Of a stretch of DNA of 64,000 nt, positions 40,627-50,622 are shown in pieces. Position 1 is the first letter of the stretch. Each line of letters opens with the position of its first letter. The position numbers and the translations under genes were made by a program. Origin of the DNA: Schizochytrium sp. TIO01 (lineage: Eukaryota > Sar > Bigyra > Thraustochytrida > Thraustochytriidae). The stretch is taken from NCBI GenBank assembly GCA_004764695.1, contig SMSO01000032.1, positions 2,072,501 through 2,136,500 on the forward strand. The letters are read 5' to 3'. Under the pieces are notes generated by a model. The model saw only the letters and a list, made by a program, of their open reading frames with translations. It searched no databases and was not told where the DNA came from.

Positions 40627-41491
40627 TTTCCCACGATGGCCTTGATATTGTTGGGATCGGGACGACTGCAGGCAAGTACGAGACCCAAGGAAAGTGCAGG
40701 CGCGAAGGAACCAAAGAGGCTAATTGAGATTCCAAGTAAGCGCTCCAAGTGGCCACAGGTGCCGCAGAAGTCGGCGGCGGTCGTGTTTGGTCCACGCTGT
40801 GAGTGATGAAGATGATTTGACTGTGATAGTTCAAAGCAGAGAATATTAGTTTACTATATTTAAAGCTAGTAGTACCCTAACATTCATCATCGCTAATGAT
40901 CAAAAGTGACGATCATCATTCGACCGAACCAGTGAAAGAAGAGAGAGTACGTGTCGAGCTTGCTCTAATTGATACTTGTGTGAAATCGTTTACGTTGTAG
41001 ACTAGGTTTGTACATATTTATTTCGTCCCAGGCAGTTGAGCAGCCATGAAGAGCGAAGAGTATTGAGGTAGTCAGATTTCTCATTATAATATTTTTCAAA
41101 TAAAATCAAAATATTATATCCTAATTCCTTCTAAAGAAAAGATTGTTAGATCCTTAGATTTCTTTATTTATCTGTATTAATTAATAATTGATTGCAAAAG
41201 CACTTTATCGCCACGTTGTCATTTATTCAGTTAAGACTCATCTTAGAAGTAGAACGAAACATATGGTTTATTGTTTTAAAAGAAGTACAGTTGTGGTTAC
41301 AGTAAATTGAATACAACTTTGAAATGGCCTAATGCCAGCTGATCAAAGAGCTTACTCGCTATTGATTGAGTAAACAAACAGCAATTGCGGAGAAGAGTTG
41401 CGATTGAAGAAAGCGTATAAGAGCCAGGCTTCAAAGCAAGGAGCGGAGAGGAGAGCCTACAGACGAATATATAGATATCGTTGGCTGCAAG
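40627..41491. other. Divergent intergenic region
   Basis: Between VPS45 (minus) and SPC2 (plus), so it should carry both promoters. Very AT-rich at 41080-41180. No gene seen. Confidence 0.55.
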
Positions 41492-42449
41492 ATGGCTCAA
41501 GAAAGTGACGGTAGGTTGAACCGAGAGAAAAAACAAGCAAGCCTCGCCAAAACAGTATTTACGTGGTAACGTTTAGATTGGCCGCTCGCGTAGTTCGAGG
41601 ACCAGTTTGTCAATGGTTAATTTTATGTACGACTGAAGGTGGAAATGTTCGTAGTTCACGGTAGACGGAAATCTATTACCCCGTATTGCCGGATTACTTG
41701 ATTTTGGCAATTAGCATTCCCTCCCCCCAAACCATAGAAAATCCACCAGGATGATGTTTGGGGAAAGGAGCACCTTCTCAAGGACCTATCGAATGGAAGA
41801 CTGACGACGCAAAATTGTATCCATCTGTTGACTGTTATGTTATATCCATACAACAGCTTTGGCATCGCAAGAAACTGTCCCAGCAGTAGGATGCGAAGAG
41901 GACCCTGTTCCCCCAGTGGACGTGCTCGACCAACTTGCCGTGAAAAGGACTGTGGACGACTGTATCTGCAAAATTATCGAAATTGAAGGCTACAAAGAAG
42001 ATCTCGTGCTTAGCAATGTAAAACTAGTCCTTATGTCCACAGCGTGTGCGGTGGCATTGTTTGCACAGTTGGGACCTCTTTCCTTTCCTGAGGATAAAGT
42101 GTTATTGACTGGTTGTGTTATATTCTATGCTGTAGCAAGTGCATTGCTACAAGTGATTGCATCATTTATTGAGAGAGACTATATTATTCGTACACTTCCC
42201 AAAGAGGGCGGTATTTCTGGTGGCCTACTGGTCTCAACTTTTATGGATCGGGGAGAAGAGAATATTAAGGTGTGTTTGGAAATGCGGAACTCTAGCGAGC
42301 CATGTGTGGAGGAATACTCTTCATCTGTGGGCTGCTATTTTGCGCAGGACGGAGAGCTTGATGAACAAGCTGTGCAAGCAGATCTGTATTCGTGTCTTTC
42401 TAAATTAGAGTCCCGTTTTGCGCAGCAGGCCGGGAAAAAAAATGCATAA
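41492..42449 (+). CDS. SPCS2: Signal peptidase complex subunit 2 (SPC2/SPCS2)
   Basis: Exons 41492-41510 and 41857-42449, giving 203 aa. The 346-nt intron has donor GTAGGT at 41511 and acceptor CAACAG ending 41856; phase 1 creates Ala7. Exon 1 encodes only MAQESD. The SPC25 pattern is present: VDVLDQLAVKRTVDDCICKIIEIEGYKEDLVLSNVKLVL, two membrane helices at about 62-82 and 88-112, then a lumen-excluded C-terminal domain with LLVSTFMDRGEENIKVCLEMR. SPCS2 is a non-catalytic subunit of the ER signal peptidase that contacts the Sec61 channel. Length matches the family (about 180-226 aa). The splice model depends on the tiny first exon, but the frame and consensus sites agree. Confidence 0.88.
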
Positions 42450-42976
42450 TGCTTCGGTGATGTGCCAAAAGAAGGACTCGCTTCGTTTTATCGAGCTTAC
42501 ATAGGGGCGCTGTAAAATCACGTTGTTCATTTGGCAGCATAACAGTATTTTGTTTTTCTGCTCGAGCGTTGCTTTCGTTGAGAGCCACGATCATGCTCCT
42601 TGATAGAATTTACTGATAATGAGCAAAGAACCATCCTTAAAATTCTCACATATTTTGGTCAGACTATCATAACAATATGCTCTTTGTTTTTTGTTTTTGT
42701 TCTTTTTAATTTTCTGTTCTTGTCAGCATTTCTTATCTCTATTCCCGAATTGTGGTGGCATTGCAGAGCAAACATTTAATAATCAACTGTCATTTACGAT
42801 AGATTTTTACAGTGTGAAGAGATGTACGAAATCGAATGCAATAGCAACATGATTTAAAATCATAACAAAAACAAAACAAAACATCATAATAAAGTAACAA
42901 GCTTGTTTGGGTTGAGCGCGTTATGCCTTGTAAAAGATGATGAGAAAAATAGGGGTGAAGCTTAGATGTAAATTAT
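42450..42976. other. Convergent intergenic region
   Basis: Shared 3' flanks of SPC2 and the reticulon gene, with an (AAAAC)n run at about 42864-42883. No gene seen. Confidence 0.55.
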
Positions 42977-43888
42977 TTAGTACACATCCGAGTCCCCGGA
43001 AGAAAAGCTTAAATCACGATTACGCACAAACCCTTTGGGTCTCGTTTGTCCAAAAACAAGATCATCAACATAGCCTTGATTGAATGTGTAAAGTGCAGGC
43101 ACTGTAAAAAAGCCGATTCCCGCCAATGTGAAGATAACATAAGCGGGGTAATAAATATTCAATATTATCACACCAAGGATCACACCAACAAAGGCACCCA
43201 AGCTCTGCATGTCCTCTGTATCAAACATAATCCATTCTAGGTTTTCCATTATGGTACCAGCAATCATACTGAAACCCTTAGTGAGTTTTTGAATTTCTGT
43301 TGCAGGCACAAGACGACGTTGTTCAACAAATCGCTCTGCTGTAAAGTGCCGGCTCACAAGTTTGGCATCTCGAAGCACTGGTGTAAAATTCACAGTGATT
43401 GCGCTTAGCGTCAACTGAAACAGAACCATGAAGCTGACAATCGTCAGCATGGAGTACTCTGAGTAGTGGAGAAGCCCATACCATAGTACAATGACGCTCA
43501 ATGCAAGCGACGAAAAGGCGGGTTCTTCCCATAACGCCAGACTTTTCAAATGATGTCTTACATATAATTCCGGGTCATCTAGATCTAACTGATCGCCCTC
43601 AGCTGTATCTAGGCCAACTCCATCTTCTTCTTCGTCCCTTTCGCCCTCATGATCAGTTCGCGGGCCATCATCTTCTGCGCTGTCGTCGAACATCACGTCG
43701 TCACGGTCCTCGATTGTATAATCCAAGCGCTTTGACATTCTTTCTTGCTGCTGAGATCCTTTCACTACACGGGTATGCCGCACAACCCACCTTGTGCGGT
43801 CCGCGTCCTGAAAATCAGTCATGTCTTCCTCGAACTCCCCATCGCTTCCTCCGCCATATACATCTTCAGCTTTGATTGCGCGCACCAT
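42977..43888 (-). CDS. Reticulon-like ER membrane-shaping protein
   Basis: 303 aa from the first ATG (43888); the frame continues upstream without ATG. The N-terminal ~110 residues are strongly acidic (Asp/Glu runs) and soluble. A reticulon homology domain follows at about 110-275. It has a long hydrophobic hairpin (WEEPAFSSLALSVIVLWYGLLHYSEYSMLTIVSFMVLFQL), a ~65-residue linker and a second hairpin (GAFVGVILGVIILNIYYPAYVIFTLAGIGFFTVPALY), closing with the typical N/HQ-x-x-(V/I)D motif. Reticulons insert as wedges into the ER membrane and stabilise tubules. The acidic head is not conserved in the family. The upstream region also has an overlapping minus-strand frame (44040-43819), which I treat as chance. 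Confidence 0.85.
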   Translation of the reverse strand: MVRAIKAEDVYGGGSDGEFEEDMTDFQDADRTRWVVRHTRVVKGSQQQERMSKRLDYTIEDRDDVMFDDSAEDDGPRTDHEGERDEEEDGVGLDTAEGDQLDLDDPELYVRHHLKSLALWEEPAFSSLALSVIVLWYGLLHYSEYSMLTIVSFMVLFQLTLSAITVNFTPVLRDAKLVSRHFTAERFVEQRRLVPATEIQKLTKGFSMIAGTIMENLEWIMFDTEDMQSLGAFVGVILGVIILNIYYPAYVIFTLAGIGFFTVPALYTFNQGYVDDLVFGQTRPKGFVRNRDLSFSSGDSDVY

Positions 43889-44335
43889 ATTGCCCAAAGT
43901 GCAAGAAGCAACCCGGCAAGGACACCAAGGAGCCCAGTGCTGATTCCCAACCTCTTAAAAGGAAGACCGCGTGCACAGCACCCTCGGAATAGGACCACGC
44001 ACGCGGTAAATAGACCCCGTGGCCTGTCTGCAGATCTCACTCTCCGTCTGCTGCAACGATTGGCCGTTTTAAGTACTGTGCTGACGCTTCACGAGTCCAT
44101 CTTTGTATACTTACTTCCTCGTGTCAGGTGATACGAGATCGGCGCGTGCATGTCGCCCTATTGCTATAGCGATAAAGTATCTTTAAAATCTGTCCCAGAG
44201 GTCCTTGGCTATTTCCGTGTTTGAGGTAGTGGCTTCAATTGAGGATTTCTAAGCAAAACAAAGCCAAAAGGCCACACATCCGGCATTTGCTGGTGCGAAA
44301 GTTGCCAGGCAAGAGGCCTTTGGGCAAGGCCAAAG
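43889..44335. other. Divergent intergenic region
   Basis: Between the reticulon start (minus) and the 44336 gene (plus); carries the promoters of both. No other feature seen. Confidence 0.55.
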
Positions 44336-44905
44336 ATGGAAACTTCACCTGCGAAGTGCACCGCTGCAGGGGCTGAGGCTAAAGATGGTGAGACCTTTTT
44401 GAATCAAGAAACGGCAGAGGAAGAAGCCTCGCTGGAAAGAAGAACCCTGACCGAAGGGAGTCCACAAGACAGTGCAGATAGGATTATAAGTTCTCAGGAA
44501 TGCAAAGTCCAAACGCAGACACACATTGTAGATTCTGATGATTGGAGGGCGGATAGACTCAATCTTGATGCGGTGACTGGCTCAGCATCTTCTGAGCCAC
44601 AGAGCAAGCTCAAGTCCAAGTCCAAATCAAGACGACCACCGCAAGCACCCTCTAGAATATATAACCCACCCTCTCTGATGCAATGTTGCCTGGCTACTAT
44701 AGGCGAAAAGCCCAGAGAAGCCGTACTCCAGCAAAATCTATACGGACTTGGCGAATCGCTACTTGCACAGATGATCTACGCAATTTACCAACAAGGAAAC
44801 CTGACGATACCTCTTGTGCGACACTTTGAATCAGTAGCAAAAGAGGAGGGGCATGACCTAATCCTACGTTTTGTCGAGGGCCTTGATATATTTGCAGCCA
44901 TTTGA
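44336..44905 (+). CDS. Hypothetical protein with C-terminal helical domain
   Basis: 189 aa, ATG at 44336 (AAAGATGGA). Residues 1-110 are charged and probably disordered, Glu/Ser/Lys-rich, with a basic KSKSKSRRPP run before the ordered part. Residues 115-189 look folded and helical: PPSLMQCCLATIG, LYGLGESLLAQMIYAIYQ and the end LRFVEGLDIF. The pattern PPSLxxxCLxxI...L...LL...IY resembles the helical caps that start LRR or cullin-adaptor proteins, but no leucine-rich repeats follow, so I assign no function. It lies alone between the reticulon and IQ-motif genes, on the opposite strand to both. Confidence 0.65.
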   Translation: METSPAKCTAAGAEAKDGETFLNQETAEEEASLERRTLTEGSPQDSADRIISSQECKVQTQTHIVDSDDWRADRLNLDAVTGSASSEPQSKLKSKSKSRRPPQAPSRIYNPPSLMQCCLATIGEKPREAVLQQNLYGLGESLLAQMIYAIYQQGNLTIPLVRHFESVAKEEGHDLILRFVEGLDIFAAI

Positions 44906-45118
44906 ATGGTTGTTTCTCTCTGTAAATAATACCCAGCGAAGCTGACCTGCTTGCTCTGCCTTTGAGATAAGGGAGAGTGATACTTGATTACTCGCACATC
45001 AATCAGTTGAACGCAAAAGAAAATACTGTACCTATATATTTCCAATTTAAATTTTATGCACTTTTATACAATTTGATAAGTATAGGTTTTCGCAAGCAAG
45101 GCTACTAAGAGCAGGCAA

Positions 45119-46816
45119 TTATTTCTCAGATCTGGCAAATTTTTTCATTCGTTTTTTTCGCCGTTGGTGATGTCGTGTTAATCGATCACGAAGGCCATTA
45201 AAGCGAATGAATTCTTTCCGGCATCGCCTTCCTCTATTCAGAGCCTGCAAACGAACAATAAGATCTCTCTTGCACTTCACATATTGTCTAGATTGAAAAC
45301 CACGCCACACCCTCTGGATTTCGTTTGCCATCAAATGCCGTTGTACCTGCTTTTCAGCGAGACTTTGAATAGTATAGAAAATCCATTGGGATATTCTCAA
45401 TCGTAACATTAAGCGCTTGCCAGAATACCTTGCTTGGCGGATGCGTGCCTGAAGGTGCGCAATCCGCTGCCAATCCTCAAAGATAGGTTTCAAAATTATA
45501 CACGCCAAAATTTTAAGTCCTTGACGCCGCCGGTTCTTAACAGTGAAACAAACTGAATAAAATTTTCTGAACGATTTGGCAAGAAGTCGCAAACGTTTAC
45601 CTTGTTGGAAAGTACGCACCCCCTTTTTTTGTGCAACTATATTTCTCCAAGCTTCGAAAACCTGCATTGCACTTTGAACACGAGAGCGCTTGAATGCTTC
45701 TGTTAGCTCGTGGCTTTGATTTTCCACATGTCTTCGCGCAATAAAACCTCGTACATGTTTTTGCACAGTAACTGCCGTTTTATATCGAAATATATAACGT
45801 GCCTCAACTCTTTTTCTGAGCCAGAAAGTTATCTTGGATGCTTGGAAGTTCAGGAAATGCAAAAATGCTCTACCGGGAAGATTAAGTGTTACCGAGAGAA
45901 ATTCATCAAACTCGCGGAACCTCTCGCTCAAATCTCTAAATAATAAAGCATCATTTACTCGGTGACGAGCCCATAGAACGCGACGGTGCGCTTCTTGGAG
46001 ATCAGGACTATCAGAATCACTGTTAGAAGTCTGAATAAGATTTGATGGCAAAGAAGTGAAAGTGTGGACTTTCCTTTTGCATCTTTTCGAACAGTGTTGT
46101 GCTTTAGACCCAACGACCTCTGGCTGTCGCGTGTATAGTATGTGCTGAAACTTATTAGGGTTTCCTTTTTTTAATGGCCGCAAATTGTACAATTTGGGAT
46201 GTATCGAGTCGGAGTGTATAGTATCCGTAGCCTTTACAAGGTTCATGCAAGTATCAAATTCTTCATCCATGGCTTGTATCACCTTGACACACGCTTCGAT
46301 ATCTAATGCATTAATTTGGAAGTTCTGGAAGCTTCCTGGATCTGAAGGACTTAGACAGACTGTCCCGTGGTTGGTACTTAGCCATTCCCTCTTTGTGACA
46401 GTTCCGCTGACACATCTTCCGCCAAATAACTCTATTTTAACATGCTCATCTTCAGCATACCGTTCTGGATGATGAGTCTCAATCTTTAGAGCGACTCTTG
46501 AATTCTGATCGAAATCAGTTCTCATTCGCCTAAGCCGCAAGCGATGTGGTGGTTGATATTTAGAATCACACTGTCCCATTTTGTCTCGGATGTACGCATC
46601 ATGCTTTCGAGCACGATCATGAGCATCTTTTAATTTGTTTTCAAATTCTTCTTGCATTTGGAAAACCCTCTTTTCAAAGAATAGTATCTGCGAGGCTCTC
46701 GAGTCATTCCAAAGGCGCTCTCGCTCAGATGTACTTGTGTAGATCTTAAACTCAGTCGGTTTCCGAGCTGGACAGGAAGTCGATGAAGTAAAGGCGGCAT
46801 CTGTGTTGTTTTTCAT
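45119..46816 (-). CDS. IQ-motif (calmodulin-binding) protein
   Basis: 565 aa from the first ATG (46816). The N-terminal third is charged and helical (FEKRVFQMQEEFENKLKDAHDRARKHDAYI), and may be coiled coil. The C-terminal half is very basic and carries at least three IQ-type motifs: VQKHVRGFIARRHV, IQRVWRGFQSRQYV and LQALNRGRRCRKEF, with weaker copies between. IQ motifs bind calmodulin or centrin-like light chains, and basic multi-IQ proteins of this kind are often centrosomal, basal-body or axonemal. There is no motor or kinase domain. Function is inferred only from the motifs, and I do not recognise an ortholog. Codon use appears AT-richer than in most neighbours. Confidence 0.8.
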   Translation of the reverse strand: MKNNTDAAFTSSTSCPARKPTEFKIYTSTSERERLWNDSRASQILFFEKRVFQMQEEFENKLKDAHDRARKHDAYIRDKMGQCDSKYQPPHRLRLRRMRTDFDQNSRVALKIETHHPERYAEDEHVKIELFGGRCVSGTVTKREWLSTNHGTVCLSPSDPGSFQNFQINALDIEACVKVIQAMDEEFDTCMNLVKATDTIHSDSIHPKLYNLRPLKKGNPNKFQHILYTRQPEVVGSKAQHCSKRCKRKVHTFTSLPSNLIQTSNSDSDSPDLQEAHRRVLWARHRVNDALLFRDLSERFREFDEFLSVTLNLPGRAFLHFLNFQASKITFWLRKRVEARYIFRYKTAVTVQKHVRGFIARRHVENQSHELTEAFKRSRVQSAMQVFEAWRNIVAQKKGVRTFQQGKRLRLLAKSFRKFYSVCFTVKNRRRQGLKILACIILKPIFEDWQRIAHLQARIRQARYSGKRLMLRLRISQWIFYTIQSLAEKQVQRHLMANEIQRVWRGFQSRQYVKCKRDLIVRLQALNRGRRCRKEFIRFNGLRDRLTRHHQRRKKRMKKFARSEK

Positions 46817-47871
46817 TTTATACACGAGGCTAATTAATGGCTCCCCATCATTTACTCACTGCTTTACTTCCATTCCAAACAGAGCCGAGCCTTTGTAGAC
46901 CCCACTACCACATTTTACAATTAGAACTTTGGCGTGTCTTCATCGACCCTCACGAACACGGCCCGTACAGTGCCTGTGCTTTTCACGCGCTCCTATTAAT
47001 CTCCACAAGGGATCCAGGTGACCGCGCTCCCAATTGCGTTCCCATTAGTGCACACGTGCCATATTATGCTCCGTCTTATTTTAAGACGCCGTCTTAAAAC
47101 TAGCCTTGTCCAAAACTGCACTTTCCTTGAGGCCTCGTACCAAGCTGCAAAATGATCTCAGCAAAGGTCTTTTTGAGGGGGGCGTGCTCTACCTTTTACG
47201 TGCTGTCTCGGCAGGTTTTTGCACATGCTTTCTCTGCCATCCGAGGTGGTTCTTTGAGACAGATTTGGTGGTCGGAAAGCTCACATTTGTGGTGGGGGAC
47301 TGGTTTTCCGCCCTTTCTCAAGCCAGAATTGGCTTATCATCCCAGTTATGTACCTCTATGTACCTCTACCTATGTAGGTAGTAGCAGTACAGTAGCAATA
47401 AGTTGAGCTTTTCTTCTTTTTCCATCTTCTTTTACAATGGCACCGAAGGGGGAGAATGAGATCGGCAATGTGTCAACCTCGACGTCGAGAAGCCCTCTGG
47501 CCATGCACAGAAGATCAATCCTCTATTGGAGAAGTGCAGCAAGTGATTGAGTTGAGTCTGGTCACGACGGCTGACACAGTTTCGGGAAGGGTGCTCACGT
47601 TGCGGACAAAAGGTGCCGTTTCTGTTGATTTACACAAGGTTGAATTGAACGATTCCCTGAACTTGCCATCTTGACCTTTCTCATAAATAAAATAGGTAGG
47701 GACTGTTAGTATAGCCCTTCTGGGTGTGCCTCGAACGTGCACTTGGGTAAAGTTCACCAGGCGATCTGCGTTTAATTTCGAAGACCCGACGAGGAGATCA
47801 AACTTGCGGGAAATCTTCATCCTGTCGAAATCAATCTCCGACTGGGTGAAGAGACTGAGGCAGAATTCATT
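46817..47871. other. Divergent intergenic region, possible 5' exons of the P1B ATPase
   Basis: Contains a 7-bp perfect hairpin (CGTCTTA-TTT-TAAGACG) near 47080-47096, a CCTA/TAGG cluster at 47350-47390 and plus-strand frames at 47437-47550 and 47456-47674 that look partly coding. The frame just before the ATPase ATG is open back to 47776. The true N-terminus of the ATPase may therefore use further exons here. Confidence 0.45.
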
Positions 47872-50146
47872 ATGGTCAAGGTCACAAAGGAATTGGCTTT
47901 GACGGTGCTTGCATCATGTACTCTCAGCACGCGACTTGGTGGACTATGGCGAGTTGCTTCACGAAAGGGCAAAAAAGCAGTCGTCATTCAGGTACGTTTC
48001 AAGTGTATGAACAATGCCAAGTTAACAAAGAAAGTTAATCTAGAAGCGTGTTACCCGAATCTCGATACGTCTTTGTGCACGTGCTCAAGTATTTGACTCA
48101 GAAACGATGTACTCACTCGTGACTATTTTTTTTAACATCAACTTGAACATGGTCACACAACAGTGGTCTCTCGTCGCTATCACCCTTTCCTCGAAGCATA
48201 TTCGTAAGATGCTCGAACGCGTTCCTTCAATTTTAGTTCCTTCACTTGCAGTGAGCGCACTTTCGTTTGAATTGATTGCTCGCCACATCTTGAAGGCACG
48301 ACAAATCCAGCACGCCGCCCGCAAGTGCCTATGGGCGGTTATTACATTTGGCATGGTTCCTGAGCTTGTAGAAGCAGCGAACCAAGGATTAAGCGCGTTA
48401 ACTAGTGGAGAGGTAGATATTCCAGCACTTATTGCCATGCAGCTCGGCCTATGCCTTAACCAGGCACGAGCTGCCGCGGTTATCTTACTTATGCTTACTG
48501 GTGGGGAGGCTTTTGAGGAGCACGCATTAGACCGTGCCGGGCATTCTCTTCATTCATTACTCTCGCAAAGTCCGGGCAAGGCCCACCGTGTTAACACTGA
48601 TTTAAATGAAATTGAGGATGTCGATGCTGAAGAGGTGAAGCCTGGGGACATCATTATGATTAAGACCGGAGAAGTTGTCCCAGTAGATGGAGTAATTGAT
48701 GGCTTTGAGACTCAATGTGTGCCATCTTTTGATGAAAGTGTTTTAACAGGAGAGGGCATCCCGGTAAATAAGCAAAAGGGTCAAGAGGTAATGGCAGGGT
48801 CTCATCTTGTGGGAGGCGCTTGTCGAGTAGCAGCTGTAGCATACTACCAAGACTCCGTTGTGTCGCGAATGAAGGCAGAACTTTCCAAGGCCCTGAATAG
48901 GAAGGCGTCTCTTGAATTAAAGTCGAAGCGGTTTGCTGGTTTTTTTACGCCACTTACCTTCGGATTTGCAGCCGCGGCTTGCTACATTTCGGACTGGCGA
49001 GGCCTTTGCCAACGGCGACTTTGGGAAGCAGTATTGGCGGTTTTCATGTCAGCGACCCCCTGCCCTGCGGCAATTGGAGTGCCAATTGCTATGCTTTCCG
49101 GAATGAGTGTTGCAAGTCGTCGTCATGGAGCAACAATTAAAGCCGGTATTGCCCTCGAAGGTCTAGCTGACTGTTCAGTTGTTGTGCTTGATAAGACAGG
49201 AACCTTGACAGAAGGAAACCCACAGGTGAAAACTTTCACTGTTGCCAAAAGTCGTCTAGGGGCTGACCTTGAGGTGCTACGCCTTGTCGCAAGTGCAGAA
49301 CAATACTCAACCCATCCTCTGGCCTTGGCAGTTTGCTCATATTATAAAGAGAGAATGCTCGGGTGTAGTGCCGTCAACGAAGAACATTATTCACAACATA
49401 GTTTCCGTCTCCCCGTGGCTCAAATTAGTCACCACGATGGTAGTGGAATCGCGGCAGTCTTAGAAAAAGATGACCTGCAAGTGTTTGTTGGAACTCGAAG
49501 GTTTTGTTTTGACGACCAAGGGTTTGCTTCTTCGGATGGTCATTACAAGGATGTTGATATTGAGGCGTTTTTCGCAATTGCTAAAAATGGAGATCTTTAC
49601 GCGTACGGAAGATTCACGTTTGAAGACCAGCTACGGCCATCAGCACGAAAGGTTGTGAACAAGCTACAGAATGAAATGGGTGTTCGTGTGATGATGTTAA
49701 GTGGAGACCGTAGCGAGCACCTGTCCCGTGTTGCCCAAGACCTTGGTATTGCAGAATTTGCCTCATGTTGGCCGCATGAAAAGGCTGAAATGGTGAACTC
49801 CCTTCGTAAAGATGGTCATATTGTTTTGATGGTTGGTGATGGATCCAATGACTCTGCTGCTCTCGCAGCTGCGAATGTCGGAATGAGCATTGGTGTGAGT
49901 AACCTTGCAGCAGAAAGTGCTTCAGTTGTCCTTCTTAATGATGATCTTTTAAATATTGCAGCTCTTATGTCTCTAAGCAAAAATGTTGTTCGAGTTGCTA
50001 AAGAGACTGTCTCCGTAGGTATGTCAATTTCGCTGTGCCTTATGATGTGTGCTGCTACTGGAGTTACCACTCCATTCATAAGCGCGGTTGCTCAAGAATG
50101 TGTTGACTTAGGAGCTGTTTTTTCTTCTCTTCGAGCCTTGCGTTAA
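47872..50146 (+). CDS. P1B-type heavy-metal ATPase with TPCP motif
   Basis: Exons 47872-47991 and 48164-50146, giving 700 aa. The 172-nt intron has donor GTACGT at 47992 and acceptor CAACAG ending 48163, phase 0. The core P-type motifs are present: actuator TGEG (235-238, where TGES is usual), DKTGTLTEG (D383), the P1B-specific HP dipeptide in the N-domain (STHPLALA) and the hinge VGDGSNDSAA (D599, N602, D603). The metal-site helix reads TPCPAAIG (338-345) rather than CPC or SPC. TPC(P) is typical of the small P1B-5 group and related bacterial pumps linked to Fe/Ni. No N-terminal HMA metal-binding domain is visible. The role is probably metal efflux; the ion is uncertain. The 5' end is provisional because open sequence continues upstream of the chosen ATG. 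Confidence 0.85.
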
Positions 50147-50622
50147 CTCGCCACAACTGATGCTTGCTTGCCTATTACATTCTGGAGTAATGAGACACTA
50201 TCAAGACATGTAGGTAGGTAAAAAAACTTACACTATAGCATATAGACTGAGGTTCCAAGAGTATTTCAACATCAAAAATTGGCCATGTTGCAGATTTTAA
50301 AGAGTCTGTTAGGCTATTGCATGTTGTAACAAGCCCACTTCAGCATGCAAACGTAAACCCAGTAAAGGAAGAGTTACTGACCTTCGTCTTTGACCGTCAG
50401 GCTTTTATTCCCCGTCCTGTCATTCCATCACGGAAGTATTGTCATTTAAATTCTTAATTGACAATGTTACGCCGATAGCCAAAGGGGCTTGTATGATGGA
50501 CAATTTTTTTCCCTCCTCTAAAACACTTTACAAAAAAAATACAGTGAAAATGAGTTATGAATTTTTTTCTCCACTTGCTATTGCGTATAGTTCGTCTCAA
50601 AAATCCTGTGACAGCACTGATT
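50147..50622. other. Convergent intergenic region
   Basis: Shared 3' flanks of the metal ATPase and the RhoGEF gene, with (TAGG) copies at 50211-50220. No gene seen. Confidence 0.55.

Noticed and set aside
43819-44040. Minus-strand 73-codon frame with a hydrophobic run overlapping the reticulon start
   Set aside because: It overlaps the reticulon N-terminus in another frame; the hydrophobic run is GC-biased and there is no independent support.
46837-47097. ATG-started 86-codon plus-strand frame next to the IQ-motif gene
   Set aside because: It begins only 20 nt from the divergent IQ-gene start, has no recognisable motif and a His/Pro/Leu-rich random composition.
47515-47820. ATG-started 101-codon minus-strand frame upstream of the metal ATPase
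   Set aside because: It is antisense to frames that may be 5' exons of the ATPase; no motif. Kept only as a caution about the gene model there.
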